Of a stretch of 64,000 nucleotides of DNA, positions 52,485-60,808 are shown piece by piece. Made by a program: the position numbers and the translations under genes. How positions within the stretch are numbered: the first letter of the stretch is position 1; each line of letters starts with the position of its first letter. Source of the stretch: JBMNGN01 sp050949865 (GTDB taxonomy: Bacteria > Bacillota > Syntrophomonadia > Syntrophomonadales > Syntrophomonadaceae); the NCBI GenBank assembly GCA_050949865.1, contig JBMNGN010000001.1, forward strand, positions 372,001 through 436,000, given 5' to 3'. The notes beneath the pieces were generated by a model. That model searched no databases. It saw nothing but the letters and a program-made list of their open reading frames with translations, and was not told where the DNA came from.

Positions 52485-53573
52485 CTATACTACCTTTCTA
52501 TCTTTCAATTGACGCCTTAACATATCAGTAAAGGCTTCCAGACGGGTATGCACCCCTGCTGAACCCGACTGTTCGTCAAAGTAAATGGTCATACAATGGA
52601 TGTTTTCCTTTTCGCTTACCCGGGATAGAATGGAATGGGCTACGATTTCCGGCATACAGGTCATAGGACCAATTTGAATTATTCCATCATATTTTTTTCT
52701 GGCGAAATCAACCGAATAACCTACCGTTTCCTGTCCGTGCCCTCCTACCCAATAGCTAAGGTATGGATAGGCACAATTGACTATATGACGGTGGTTTGAT
52801 TTTTTAATTAACCCCCCTAATAAATGATCATTAATCCATTCACTCAGGTAGATAGCTCTGGTAACCTGCACATTCAACCGGCCCAAATAGCGTACAATAT
52901 TGCAATTACAGGCCGGTTCTAAAATAGTATATATCTCACCGACCAGGCCTATTTGCAGTATTCTTTCGGAAGCCTGGGGCAGGCTTTCCAATCTGTTTGT
53001 CCAGTACTCGGCTTCCTGCAGGAGGGCCTTTTTGTTCCGGGCATTGTCCAGGGCTATTAATGCCTTATCATAAACTTTTTCTGCCTCATCCTTATCAATT
53101 GTCCGGGGCAAAATATATTCAAACTTTCGTTCCAGTTTTTCCACCGCATTTACCTTAAGCCAGGCATAACTTACTGCCTGGAGCAGTCCCCGAACTGATA
53201 CGTTTTCGCCCAGCGCTTTAATTTGTTTTAACAGGTCTGATATTCTGAAATCAGGGGCTTCAAGGATTATCATGTCAAACTCGTAACCCAAATCCCGGAT
53301 TATATCCCGCTCAATCTGTGCATAATAACCAAACCGGCAGGGGCCCCAACCTCCTGCCATCAATACCGTATCGGCCCCTAATTCAAGGGCTTCAATAAAA
53401 TTGCCCACATTAATCTTTAGGGGAAGGCAGGCAAACTCCGGTGAGTACTTTACTCCTAATTCCAGTGTCCTTTTGGTAATCGGAGGGGGAGGTACCACCT
53501 CCAGTTTTAAACCCTGTAATAAAGCCTTAATTGGTATATGGGCATTCCCCATGTGAGGAAAGGTTATTAACAC
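52485..53573 (-). CDS. 2-hydroxyacyl-CoA dehydratase-like protein (DUF2229-associated), second subunit
   Basis: A 362-residue protein related to the D-component of 2-hydroxyglutaryl-CoA dehydratase. Conserved cysteines lie in SPEFACLPLKINVGNF, AGGWGPCRFGYYAQIE and GPMTCMPEIVAHSI, likely cluster ligands. GTG at 53573 is favoured since GGAGG lies 9-13 bases before; the longer frame starts at 53606. It overlaps the upstream gene by about 47 bases. In many Clostridia these parts are one long protein with the activase; here they are three genes. Substrate unknown. Confidence 0.83.
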   Translation of the reverse strand: MLITFPHMGNAHIPIKALLQGLKLEVVPPPPITKRTLELGVKYSPEFACLPLKINVGNFIEALELGADTVLMAGGWGPCRFGYYAQIERDIIRDLGYEFDMIILEAPDFRISDLLKQIKALGENVSVRGLLQAVSYAWLKVNAVEKLERKFEYILPRTIDKDEAEKVYDKALIALDNARNKKALLQEAEYWTNRLESLPQASERILQIGLVGEIYTILEPACNCNIVRYLGRLNVQVTRAIYLSEWINDHLLGGLIKKSNHRHIVNCAYPYLSYWVGGHGQETVGYSVDFARKKYDGIIQIGPMTCMPEIVAHSILSRVSEKENIHCMTIYFDEQSGSAGVHTRLEAFTDMLRRQLKDRKVV

Positions 53574-54534
53574 TACTACGTAACCTCCTTCGGAGCAACA
53601 TATCACAAAATGCCTCCAGCCTGGTTATTAATCCGCCCTCCCCAGTATGCTCATCAATGGTAATTAGCATGAATGCTTTATTTTTGATTTTCCTCTCAAT
53701 TATTTCCCCAACCATTGAGTCCGGTCCGCAACCGAAGCAGGCAACATATATTATTCCGTGGATTTCACTGTGCCTGTCCATACATAAGGCGCTGCCAACC
53801 ATCTTACGCCCCAGGGTCCAGAATATACGTTTGGGAAGAGTAGCTGCAGCTGCTTCAATGTTATGGATGGGGATTGATTCCGGCAGGCAAATTCGGCAGC
53901 CCATCTCCCTAAGCCGCTTAATAATATTCATGCTGACTGTATCATCATATAACGAATACCCATGCCCCAAAACCCCCAGGTTAAGCTGGCGGGCGTTTCC
54001 TATTTCTACCCGATGTCCCTCCCAGACCTTAATAGCTTCATTTAATGTATAACCATCTGCGGCCAGGGTCTGGCAAAAATATAGTTCTTCTAAACCATGC
54101 CGGTAGGCTTCTTTGATTTGCCTGGTTCTCCTGCCGAATATCTTACCTATCCTGATTATTTCAGATTCCAGGGAGCGATAACCCCGGGAAACATCAACCA
54201 GGCAATCGATCACCGGCGGCAGGTTGGGAAAGGCCGCTTTTACCATATCTGGCACCCCCATAAATTTGGGACATATATAGCTTTTAGGTTCAACACTGAC
54301 AATTCTAGGGAGGAATATGTAATCCACCTGTCTGTTACATAATTGCCAAACATGGCCATAATAAACCTTGACCGGCAGGCAGGTTTCATCCAGGGCTAGC
54401 TGAATTCCATTGTCCAGTATTGTACGATTGGTATCTGAGGAAACCTCTACTTCCACCCCTAAATCCCTGAAAAAGGTTTTCCACAAAGGATAATGATAAA
54501 AATAGAATAACCCTCGGGGTATTCCTACTTTCAC
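53527..54534 (-). CDS. 2-hydroxyacyl-CoA dehydratase-like protein (DUF2229-type), first subunit
   Basis: A 335-residue protein. MKVGIPRGLFYFYHYPLWKT at the start is the DUF2229 hallmark; LDETCLPVKVYYGH and VACFGCGPDSMVGE hold probable Fe-S cysteines, and LITIDEHTGEGGLITRLEAF closes it. Paired with the next gene it should form a cluster-bearing heterodimer activated by the ASKHA ATPase. GGAGGTAATACTT precedes ATG. The reaction is unknown; none of the genes is a standard HgdA/B. Confidence 0.83.
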   Translation of the reverse strand: MKVGIPRGLFYFYHYPLWKTFFRDLGVEVEVSSDTNRTILDNGIQLALDETCLPVKVYYGHVWQLCNRQVDYIFLPRIVSVEPKSYICPKFMGVPDMVKAAFPNLPPVIDCLVDVSRGYRSLESEIIRIGKIFGRRTRQIKEAYRHGLEELYFCQTLAADGYTLNEAIKVWEGHRVEIGNARQLNLGVLGHGYSLYDDTVSMNIIKRLREMGCRICLPESIPIHNIEAAAATLPKRIFWTLGRKMVGSALCMDRHSEIHGIIYVACFGCGPDSMVGEIIERKIKNKAFMLITIDEHTGEGGLITRLEAFCDMLLRRRLRSSVNNLSSHGECPYTN

Positions 54535-54539
54535 AAGTA

Positions 54540-56033
54540 TTACCTCCTTTTCTTAAAGGCAGGCTCTGGCTGCCTTCTTTGATCCAAGGGATTTAATATG
54601 GACGGCCGGTAATTCTGCAGCGGTACTGGGGAACGTACCAATATGTGTTTTAGAGCTTTATAATTAAATGGTATCAGTGGCCATAGATAAGGAACACCGA
54701 ACGACTTCGTAAAGGCTATATACAAAAAGCTAAGGACAGAAGTCGTAATGAACCCGGTCAATTGAAATAATCCGGTTCCAGTCAATATAAATAGCCGAAT
54801 GACTCGGTTAGCCATAGCCATTTCATAACTGGGAGTTGAATATGAACCTATTGCAACTACGGCCGTATATAGAATAACTTCAGGTATTAAAAGACCAATA
54901 CTGATAGCTATATCTCCGATTAATAGCGCGGCTATTACCCCTAGAGAGGTAGCAAGGGGCGATGGGGTATGAATGGCCGCCATTCTCAATAAATCCAGGC
55001 TGACATCGGCAAAAAGGAACTGTACAAACAGGGAAACCTCCCCGACTTTTTTGGGTCCGATATATTTTAATGATTCGGGTAACAACTCGGGTGATAAAGC
55101 AACCAGCAACCACAAGGGAGTTACAAATATGGAGGCAACAATAGCCAGAAACCTTACCCATCTGATATAAACTCCAACCGTTGGGTTTTGACGGTACTCT
55201 TCAGCATGCTGAATATGGTGAAAATAGGTTACCGGGGCTATTATTACACTGGGAGATGTGTCAACCATTATGATCACATGCCCTTCGAAAAGGTGGGTTG
55301 CAGCAACATCAGGTCTTTCAGTATACCTTACCCGGGGAAAAGGATTCCATAAACTTGTTTGGGTAATCAGTTCTTCCACTGATTTCTCCGCCATGGGAAC
55401 CGCATCAATAGCAATGCCCTCAATTCTTTTTGTAATATCTTCGACTATCGTCGGGTTAGCGATATCCTCGATATAGCACAGACATACATCGGTTTTGGAT
55501 CGTTTTCCCACTCTAAACAGTTTAATTCTCAGCTTAGGATCCCGGACTCTCCGGCGCAAGAGAGCCGTATTAAAAACTATGGTTTCGGTAAAACCGTCCC
55601 GGGAGCCCCTGACCACTCTCTCGATATCAGGTTCCTCTGGATTACGTACCGGATAGGTCCGGGCATCAATTATATAGGCTTCATCATTTCCATCAATAAT
55701 TAAAACAATAGCCCCTGACAATACCGAATAAAGCAATTCATCAATATTGCTTTCAGTAGTAAGTTCAATATAGGGCAGGCTCTTTTTCAACATTTGGTTA
55801 AAGTTATTGGACAGGATAATATTACGCCGAAATCTGAACAAGAATATCATTAATTCAGTGATAATATCATCTTTTATCATTCCGTCTATGCAAATTAGGG
55901 CACATTTTTTTCCAGCTACCTGGCTTTCCCTAATAATAATGTCAAAGTTATCTTCCTCTCCTAACTCCTGCCTAAATATTTCTAGATTTCTGTCATAGCT
56001 GCGGCCAATATAGGTATGTTTACTATTAGCCAT
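54540..56033 (-). CDS. spoVAF: Stage V sporulation protein AF (GerA family)
   Basis: A 497-residue protein with the GerA-A-subunit architecture: a soluble N-domain (1-250) with LLYSVLSGAIVLIIDGNDEA, then four to five C-terminal membrane helices, ending in the cytosolic SPVPLQNYRPSILNPLDQRR. In Bacilli it accompanies SpoVA and helps Ca-dipicolinate release. ATG at 56033 overlaps spoVAEa by eight bases and is preferred to the longer frame (56093) because GGAGTG lies 10 bases before. Last gene of the spoVA operon. Confidence 0.92.
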   Translation of the reverse strand: MANSKHTYIGRSYDRNLEIFRQELGEEDNFDIIIRESQVAGKKCALICIDGMIKDDIITELMIFLFRFRRNIILSNNFNQMLKKSLPYIELTTESNIDELLYSVLSGAIVLIIDGNDEAYIIDARTYPVRNPEEPDIERVVRGSRDGFTETIVFNTALLRRRVRDPKLRIKLFRVGKRSKTDVCLCYIEDIANPTIVEDITKRIEGIAIDAVPMAEKSVEELITQTSLWNPFPRVRYTERPDVAATHLFEGHVIIMVDTSPSVIIAPVTYFHHIQHAEEYRQNPTVGVYIRWVRFLAIVASIFVTPLWLLVALSPELLPESLKYIGPKKVGEVSLFVQFLFADVSLDLLRMAAIHTPSPLATSLGVIAALLIGDIAISIGLLIPEVILYTAVVAIGSYSTPSYEMAMANRVIRLFILTGTGLFQLTGFITTSVLSFLYIAFTKSFGVPYLWPLIPFNYKALKHILVRSPVPLQNYRPSILNPLDQRRQPEPAFKKRR

Positions 56034-56601
56034 GAGGAATTTCACTCCTTTCAAGTATTTCTTGAAAGCATCTGCTGGTAACGAATGCTCCATAACTGAC
56101 CGTATCTCTATAATTCATTTTTCCTGGATCCCCGCAGCCAATCACCAGTAATTGGGGATGGTTTTTTAATATTTCTACCGTATCGCCTTCCAGCAGCTTA
56201 TGTTTAGGGGGCTCTTCAATTCCATCCTTATCAACCGGAGCATTTACTACCTGGCCTTTAGCATTAACAGAAAAATCCACTTTAATACCCCTTTCAACCG
56301 GGGTATTGGAAGCTATAGCGACAACCCCTATAATATTTAAGCAGTCGTCATGATTTATCAGATACTCAATAAGATTTTCCCCAGGGCCCCGACCCTTCTG
56401 GCCATTATCGTCTACCATTACCACTACCGGTTCATACGGTGCTTGGAGAATAAGTTGTAAGACTGTGTCCTCGCTTAAAGCAGACGGGGGTTTACCGCTC
56501 AGTTTGAGCATATAAAGATTCAGGTCATGAGCAGCAATTTCGACGGCCTCCTGTGCAGTTGAGTCTCCATCAGTTACAATAATTACTCTTCTTTTGGCCA
56601 T
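56026..56601 (-). CDS. spoVAEA: Stage V sporulation protein AEa
   Basis: A 191-residue cytosolic protein. MAKRRVIIVTDGDSTAQEAV, VMVDDNGQKGRGPGENLIEY and VIGCGDPGKMNYRDTVSYGA match SpoVAEa. Its exact role in the spore DPA channel is not settled. It overlaps spoVAF by eight bases and follows spoVAEb by 14. Confidence 0.92.
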   Translation of the reverse strand: MAKRRVIIVTDGDSTAQEAVEIAAHDLNLYMLKLSGKPPSALSEDTVLQLILQAPYEPVVVMVDDNGQKGRGPGENLIEYLINHDDCLNIIGVVAIASNTPVERGIKVDFSVNAKGQVVNAPVDKDGIEEPPKHKLLEGDTVEILKNHPQLLVIGCGDPGKMNYRDTVSYGAFVTSRCFQEILERSEIPHG

Positions 56602-56615
56602 AATATTTAACTTTG

Positions 56616-56975
56616 CTAACCTTTGGGATTAAAAATAACTGCAGCAATAAAGCCGAACAAAATAGCAGCCGTTATGCCCGCTGCAGCTGCCTCTACTCCA
56701 CCGCTCAAGGCTCCAATAATGCCCTTTTCTTCCGCCGCCCTCAGGGTTCCCTGGGTAAGGAGATGTCCAAACCCAGAAAGCGGGACGGTAGCGCCGGCTC
56801 CACCTATATTTACCAGGGGTTGATAAAGACCTAACCCGCTCAGAATAGCCCCCACACTGATATACCCAACTAGAATGTGCCCTGGTGTAATTTGGGGTTT
56901 AGTTAAGTCCATAATCAGTTGCCCAATCAAGCATAATAATCCACCTATTAGAAATGCCATATAAAGTGGTATCAC
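56616..56975 (-). CDS. spoVAEB: Stage V sporulation protein AEb
   Basis: A 119-residue membrane protein, one of the DPA channel subunits and a paralog of SpoVAC. PLYMAFLIGGLLCLIGQLIM, the GGAGATVPLSGFGHLLTQG loop and the last helix AAAGITAAILFGFIAAVIF are characteristic. The start is GTG at 56975 with AGGAGGTAAAACAATTA before; ATG at 56960 is an alternative. Confidence 0.92.
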   Translation of the reverse strand: MIPLYMAFLIGGLLCLIGQLIMDLTKPQITPGHILVGYISVGAILSGLGLYQPLVNIGGAGATVPLSGFGHLLTQGTLRAAEEKGIIGALSGGVEAAAAGITAAILFGFIAAVIFNPKG

Positions 56976-57001
56976 TAATTGTTTTACCTCCTAAAAAGTT
57001 T

Positions 57002-58009
57002 CTAGTTTTCTATTGCAATTGCATGCGCTATTCCAGGAATACTTTCTCCCTGCCAGGAAGATGTTGGACTCATTAAGGCTCCTGTAGCAACCAGCAGCAT
57101 TTTTTTAATATCACCGGCAACTATCTTTTTAAGCAGTGGCCCACACAGCATAGCTGCCGCACAGCCGCAGCCACTGCCGCCTGCCGCAACATCTTGTTTC
57201 AAATCATACATTAGAACCCCGCAATCACTGTAACTGGGTTTAGGCATTATACCTTCCTTAACCATCAACTGTTCAGCTAACGCCATCCCAACTTTGGCCA
57301 GGTCACCGGTAATGATCAAATCGTAATAGTCTGGCAGTATATTCATATCTTGCAGGTGGGCTTTTATCGTATCAACAGCCGCGGGAGCCATGGCGCTGCC
57401 CATGTCCGACATATCGGTTTGCCCGAGGTCTACTACCTTTCCTATAGTAGCACTAGTAATGTGCGGGCCAACACCTGTGGATTGAAGCACCACGCAACCA
57501 GATGCCGTAGCCGTCCACTGGGAACTGGCTGCCGGTTGAACTCCCTGTTCAGTAGGAAATCTGAATTGCCTTTCAGCAGTAAAATGATGACTGCTGGCAG
57601 CTGCCGCAACCCGTTCAAAAAAGCCCCCGTCTATTAATATACTACCGATCAATAATGCCTCGGCCATTGTAGAGCAAGCCCCATACAAGCCTAGAAATGG
57701 TATATTTAACTCCCGGGCAGCGAAATTGGATGAAACCACCTGGTTTAATAAATCTCCTGCCAGGAGAACTTCAACATCTTTAGGCTCGAGATTTTGCTTG
57801 CGCATGGCTAATTTAATAGTCTCCCTTAACATTTTGGATTCAGCTTTCTCCCAGGTTTTCTCCCCAAACAAATAATCCTCTATTATCAAATCAAAATCAT
57901 TCCTCCACGGTCCCTCACCTTCTTTAGGACCAACCATTGAGGCCCAGGATATGACAACCGGAGGATTTTTGAATTTAATTGTCTGGGCTCCCTGTTTTTT
58001 AGAAGGCAT
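57002..58009 (-). CDS. spoVAD: Stage V sporulation protein AD
   Basis: A 335-residue thiolase-fold protein that binds dipicolinic acid during uptake into the forespore. PPVVISWASMVGPKEGEGPW, GLYGACSTMAEALLIGSILI and GGSGCGCAAAMLCGPLLKKI are conserved SpoVAD segments. AGGTGGGATTAAC precedes ATG at 58009. It follows spoVAC by 15 bases. Confidence 0.95.
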   Translation of the reverse strand: MPSKKQGAQTIKFKNPPVVISWASMVGPKEGEGPWRNDFDLIIEDYLFGEKTWEKAESKMLRETIKLAMRKQNLEPKDVEVLLAGDLLNQVVSSNFAARELNIPFLGLYGACSTMAEALLIGSILIDGGFFERVAAAASSHHFTAERQFRFPTEQGVQPAASSQWTATASGCVVLQSTGVGPHITSATIGKVVDLGQTDMSDMGSAMAPAAVDTIKAHLQDMNILPDYYDLIITGDLAKVGMALAEQLMVKEGIMPKPSYSDCGVLMYDLKQDVAAGGSGCGCAAAMLCGPLLKKIVAGDIKKMLLVATGALMSPTSSWQGESIPGIAHAIAIEN

Positions 58010-58024
58010 GTTAATCCCACCTTA

Positions 58025-58495
58025 TCAACTGGTGACAAATACCTTGATTAAACCTATTAACACTGCTACTGCAAACCCGAAAACCAGGGTCGGCCCGGCG
58101 ATGGTAAATATCCTGGCTCCAACCCCAAAAATGTATCCTTCTCTTTTAAACTCCATGGCTGATGCCACTATGGCATTAGCAAAACCGGTAATTGGTACAA
58201 TAGAGCCTGCCCCAGCCCTCTTGCCCAGTTCGTCATACACCCCAATACCAGTAAAAAAAGCCGCCAGGAAGATTAGGATTACCGATGCAGCTGTAGCTGC
58301 ATCTGTTTGAGACATTCCGACGGTTCCAACCAAATAGTTGATAATTACCTGTCCTATTACACAGATAAGCCCTCCAACCACAAACGCCCATATGCTGTGC
58401 AGCAAAACCGGTGGTTTTGGTTTGATTGTTTGCACCAGCTCACCATACTCTTCTTTGGCTATCTGCTTAAGCTGATCAGAATCTGGAACACTCAT
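58025..58495 (-). CDS. spoVAC: Stage V sporulation protein AC
   Basis: A 156-residue membrane protein that acts as the mechanosensitive DPA channel in spores. SIWAFVVGGLICVIGQVIIN, the AGSIVPITGFANAIVASAME loop and AGPTLVFGFAVAVLIGLIKV are diagnostic. ATG at 58495 is chosen over the frame start 58531 because GGAGGCGAATTTTT lies just before. It leads the operon, behind a good forespore promoter. No spoVAA or spoVAB is present, as usual in Clostridia. Confidence 0.94.
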   Translation of the reverse strand: MSVPDSDQLKQIAKEEYGELVQTIKPKPPVLLHSIWAFVVGGLICVIGQVIINYLVGTVGMSQTDAATAASVILIFLAAFFTGIGVYDELGKRAGAGSIVPITGFANAIVASAMEFKREGYIFGVGARIFTIAGPTLVFGFAVAVLIGLIKVFVTS

Positions 58496-58519
58496 AAAAA
58501 TTCGCCTCCTTGCTAGCAT

Positions 58520-58548
58520 ATTATTGTCCAACGCCCACCTTATTATTC
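58520..58548 (-). promoter_or_regulatory. Probable sigma-G promoter of the spoVA operon
   Basis: On the minus strand GAATA (58544-58548) and CAATAAT (58520-58526) are 17 bases apart, close to the forespore consensus GnATR and CAnnnTA. It lies 25 bases before the spoVAC start. Confidence 0.6.
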
Positions 58549-58550
58549 CT

Positions 58551-58753
58551 AAAACCCGCGCTATTATCAGTTCCCTTCTGCGCGGGTTTTAGTACTTCTC
58601 TCCTTATCCATCGCTAATAATTTAGCGATGCTTATAATCTAAACCCGGAAGTGCTAAAAAACCCACGCTATCAATCAGTTCCCTTCTGCGTGGGTTTTAG
58701 TACTTCTTTCCTTATCCATCGCTAATAATTTAGCGATGCCTATAATCCCAAAC
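58551..58753 (-). repeat. Tandem structured element, two copies with covariation
   Basis: Two ~95-base direct copies (58551-58645 and 58658-58753; period 107-108). Each has a 9-bp hairpin GCATCGCTAA/TTAGCGATG, a conserved single-stranded GGATAAGGARAGAAGTACT and a terminator-like stem CCCRCGC/GCGYGGG with U-tail. The loop AGAAGGGAACTGAT is identical in both. Copy 1 has a G-C pair where copy 2 has A-U, a compensatory change. It lies between the dodecin terminator and the spoVA promoter, orientation probably minus. I do not recognise an Rfam family. Confidence 0.6.
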
Positions 58754-58769
58754 CTAAAACAGACAACAA

Positions 58770-58800
58770 AAATAACACCTTCCTGGCAAAGGTGTTATTT
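58770..58800 (-). terminator. Terminator after the dodecin gene
   Basis: AAATAACACCTT/AAGGTGTTATTT, a perfect 12-bp stem with a 7-base loop, the minus-strand side ending TTATTTTTGTTG. It follows the dodecin stop by 20 bases. Confidence 0.82.
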
Positions 58801-58820
58801 CTGGCCTATATTATTAGTGA

Positions 58821-59015
58821 TTATTCTAGATAAGCAATTTTAACATGAGCTTTATACTGGATTATTTTGTTATTCTGACAGTTGGCTGTCCAATTATATA
58901 CCTCTACTCCGGATATGTTTTTCAAAGTTCTAGAAGCATCAGAAACTGCGTTTTCAATAGCTGCCTGCCAGCTTTGATCTGATTGACCTACAAACTCAGC
59001 CAATTTTACCTGCAC
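58821..59015 (-). CDS. Dodecin family flavin-binding protein
   Basis: A 64-residue dodecin. ELVGQS-type start (LAEFVGQSDQSWQAAIENAV), then ASRTLKNISGVEVYNWTANC and YKAHVKIAYLE match the family throughout, including the Trp that stacks on flavin. Dodecins form hollow dodecamers that store or buffer FMN/riboflavin. AAGGAGGATTTTATAGTGC lies before ATG. It stands alone between the spoIIA and spoVA operons. Confidence 0.92.
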   Translation of the reverse strand: MQVKLAEFVGQSDQSWQAAIENAVSDASRTLKNISGVEVYNWTANCQNNKIIQYKAHVKIAYLE

Positions 59016-59160
59016 TATAAAATCCTCCTTATACTAATGTCTAATCCTATTGTGTTTAAGTAAGAGGAGTTTTATGCAAGGCAGACAAAAAACGCTTCAC
59101 GTTTTACCCTGTAGGAACCGATTTAATGGCTGTAGTAAATCTGCAATAACATGATCGGGT

Positions 59161-59892
59161 TTATCCTAGAATATCTTTGAGTTTATTAATGGCACTCTTC
59201 TCAATCCGGGATACCTGAACCTGAGATACCCCTAAATCCAGGGCAATAGATGATTGAGTATCATCTTTGAAAAATCTTCTTAATATGACTTCCCTTTCCC
59301 GCGCATTCAGTTTCCTTAAGGCTTCTCGCAGGGCAATTTTCTCCAGCATGGATACATCCGCATCATCATTGGTCAGTTTGTCTAATAATGACAGATGCTC
59401 TTTTTCTTCTCCGGGGAAAACATCTTGAATGTAGGCTGGGGAACGACAGGCCTCAATAGCAACTACTATCTCTTCTTTTTCGATACCAATAAGTTCTGCA
59501 ATTTCGGAAACCAAGGGCTCTCTTCCCAGTTCCCCTCGTAGTTTATCCTGCGCCCAGCGTATTTTGGCATAAACCTCTTTGACTCCTCGCTGGACTTTTA
59601 CCATGCCATCGTCTCTTAGAAACTTTTTTATTTCTCCTATAATCATGGGTACCGCATAAGTGGAAAACCTGACCTTAAAACTGAAATCAAATTTATCGAT
59701 GGCCTTTAATAATCCAATCGATCCAACCTGAAACAAGTCTTCATATTCATAAGATGTGTTTTTAAACCGTTCTAGAACCATGTAGATTAACCCAACATTA
59801 TTTTCGTAAACCTTGGCTCTGGCTTCCATATCACCAGCCTGGGCCTTCAGGATTAACCCTTCATTCTCTTCGAATATACTATCAGAGGACAT
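59161..59892 (-). CDS. sigF: Forespore sigma factor SigF
   Basis: A 243-residue sigma factor that starts the forespore programme. Region 2 has YEYEDLFQVGSIGLLKAIDK and FSTYAVPMIIGEIKKFLRDD; region 4 ends SIALDLGVSQVQVSRIEKSA. ATG at 59892 is chosen because GGGGGG lies about 7 bases upstream; the TTG at 59910 has none. It is bound by SpoIIAB until that is released by SpoIIAA. Last gene of dacF-spoIIAA-spoIIAB-sigF. Confidence 0.96.
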   Translation of the reverse strand: MSSDSIFEENEGLILKAQAGDMEARAKVYENNVGLIYMVLERFKNTSYEYEDLFQVGSIGLLKAIDKFDFSFKVRFSTYAVPMIIGEIKKFLRDDGMVKVQRGVKEVYAKIRWAQDKLRGELGREPLVSEIAELIGIEKEEIVVAIEACRSPAYIQDVFPGEEKEHLSLLDKLTNDDADVSMLEKIALREALRKLNAREREVILRRFFKDDTQSSIALDLGVSQVQVSRIEKSAINKLKDILG

Positions 59893-59906
59893 GGCCAACC
59901 CCCCAT

Positions 59907-60353
59907 TCAAGCATATGCCTGTTTTCCCTTGGCCATAAAACTGCGCTTCAACCTGACGCTTGTCCCCTCGTTGGGTTTACTAACAACCACCATTTCATCC
60001 ATAAATGATTTCATAAAAGTAAATCCAAGTCCCATTCGAGATGGTTCAGAGGAATAAGAAGGTTCAAGGGCTTTAGGTATATCCTCGATTCCCTTTCCAA
60101 AATCGTCAACTATTATTTCCAGGATCTCGTAATCAATATTATAAACCGATAATTCAATCTTCTTACCGGGTTGGCTATCATAACCATGGATAATGCTATT
60201 GGAGACGGCTTCTGAAACTACCAGCTTTATTTCCTCAATTTCTTCCAATGTGCAGTCAAGTTGGGCGGCAAAGGCACCTACACAAGACCGGGCAAAAGAA
60301 ATATTCTCCGGCAAACTCTCAAACTCCAGGCGAAAATAGTTCCTCACATTCAT
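59907..60353 (-). CDS. spoIIAB: Anti-sigma-F factor and kinase SpoIIAB
   Basis: A 148-residue GHKL kinase that binds SigF and phosphorylates SpoIIAA. N-box EIKLVVSEAVSNSIIHGYD and G-box DDFGKGIEDIP with SRMGLGFTFMKSFMD are present. ATG at 60353 (MNVRNYFRLEFES) aligns with homologs; the frame start GTG at 60380 overlaps the AAGGAGG site and is unlikely, although that site is then far from the ATG. Fifteen bases separate it from sigF. Confidence 0.94.
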   Translation of the reverse strand: MNVRNYFRLEFESLPENISFARSCVGAFAAQLDCTLEEIEEIKLVVSEAVSNSIIHGYDSQPGKKIELSVYNIDYEILEIIVDDFGKGIEDIPKALEPSYSSEPSRMGLGFTFMKSFMDEMVVVSKPNEGTSVRLKRSFMAKGKQAYA

Positions 60354-60387
60354 AGCTTCCAGCCCAGAGGGCTGTTTCACCTCCTTA

Positions 60388-60723
60388 TTAGGAAATCTTT
60401 ATAACCTCTTGTTCAGTGCGGTACATCGGAACCAGCTTATTTATACCTGAAAAATATAATATCTTTTCTACTGAAGGTTTGGCCCCAACAATATACATAT
60501 TGCCATTATTAGCTGCGATTTTTTTATAGCGGCCAATAATGGCCCCCAAACCCGAGCTGTCAATAAACGTAACTTTTTCCAGGTTCAATATTAGATTTCT
60601 AACCTTATTTTCTTCTATTTTAGCATCTATTTCTTCTCGCAGCTTTTCGGCAATAAGCATGTCCATTTCCCCCTTAACCCTGACCACCATTGTATTGCGA
60701 ACCAGTTTTATTTCTACACCCAT
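60388..60723 (-). CDS. spoIIAA: Anti-anti-sigma factor SpoIIAA
   Basis: A 111-residue STAS-domain protein. VTFIDSSGLGAIIGRYKKI contains the Ser phosphorylated by SpoIIAB; dephosphorylated SpoIIAA frees SigF. ATG at 60723 follows GGGAGGGGATCGGAACTAT and gives normal length; the longer frame (60831) overlaps dacF and is rejected. Confidence 0.95.
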   Translation of the reverse strand: MGVEIKLVRNTMVVRVKGEMDMLIAEKLREEIDAKIEENKVRNLILNLEKVTFIDSSGLGAIIGRYKKIAANNGNMYIVGAKPSVEKILYFSGINKLVPMYRTEQEVIKIS

Positions 60724-60808
60724 ATAGTTCCGATCCCCTCCCTGTTTAACGATACCCTCAAGATATAGATTCAACAGAGAAGGGATAGCTCCTTCCACAA
60801 AATTCCAT

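Noticed and set aside
53531..54052. 173-codon plus-strand frame
   Set aside because: Antisense to a conserved dehydratase-like gene.
60354..60380. GTG at 60380 as the spoIIAB start
   Set aside because: It overlaps the AAGGAGG site, and homologs align from the ATG at 60353.
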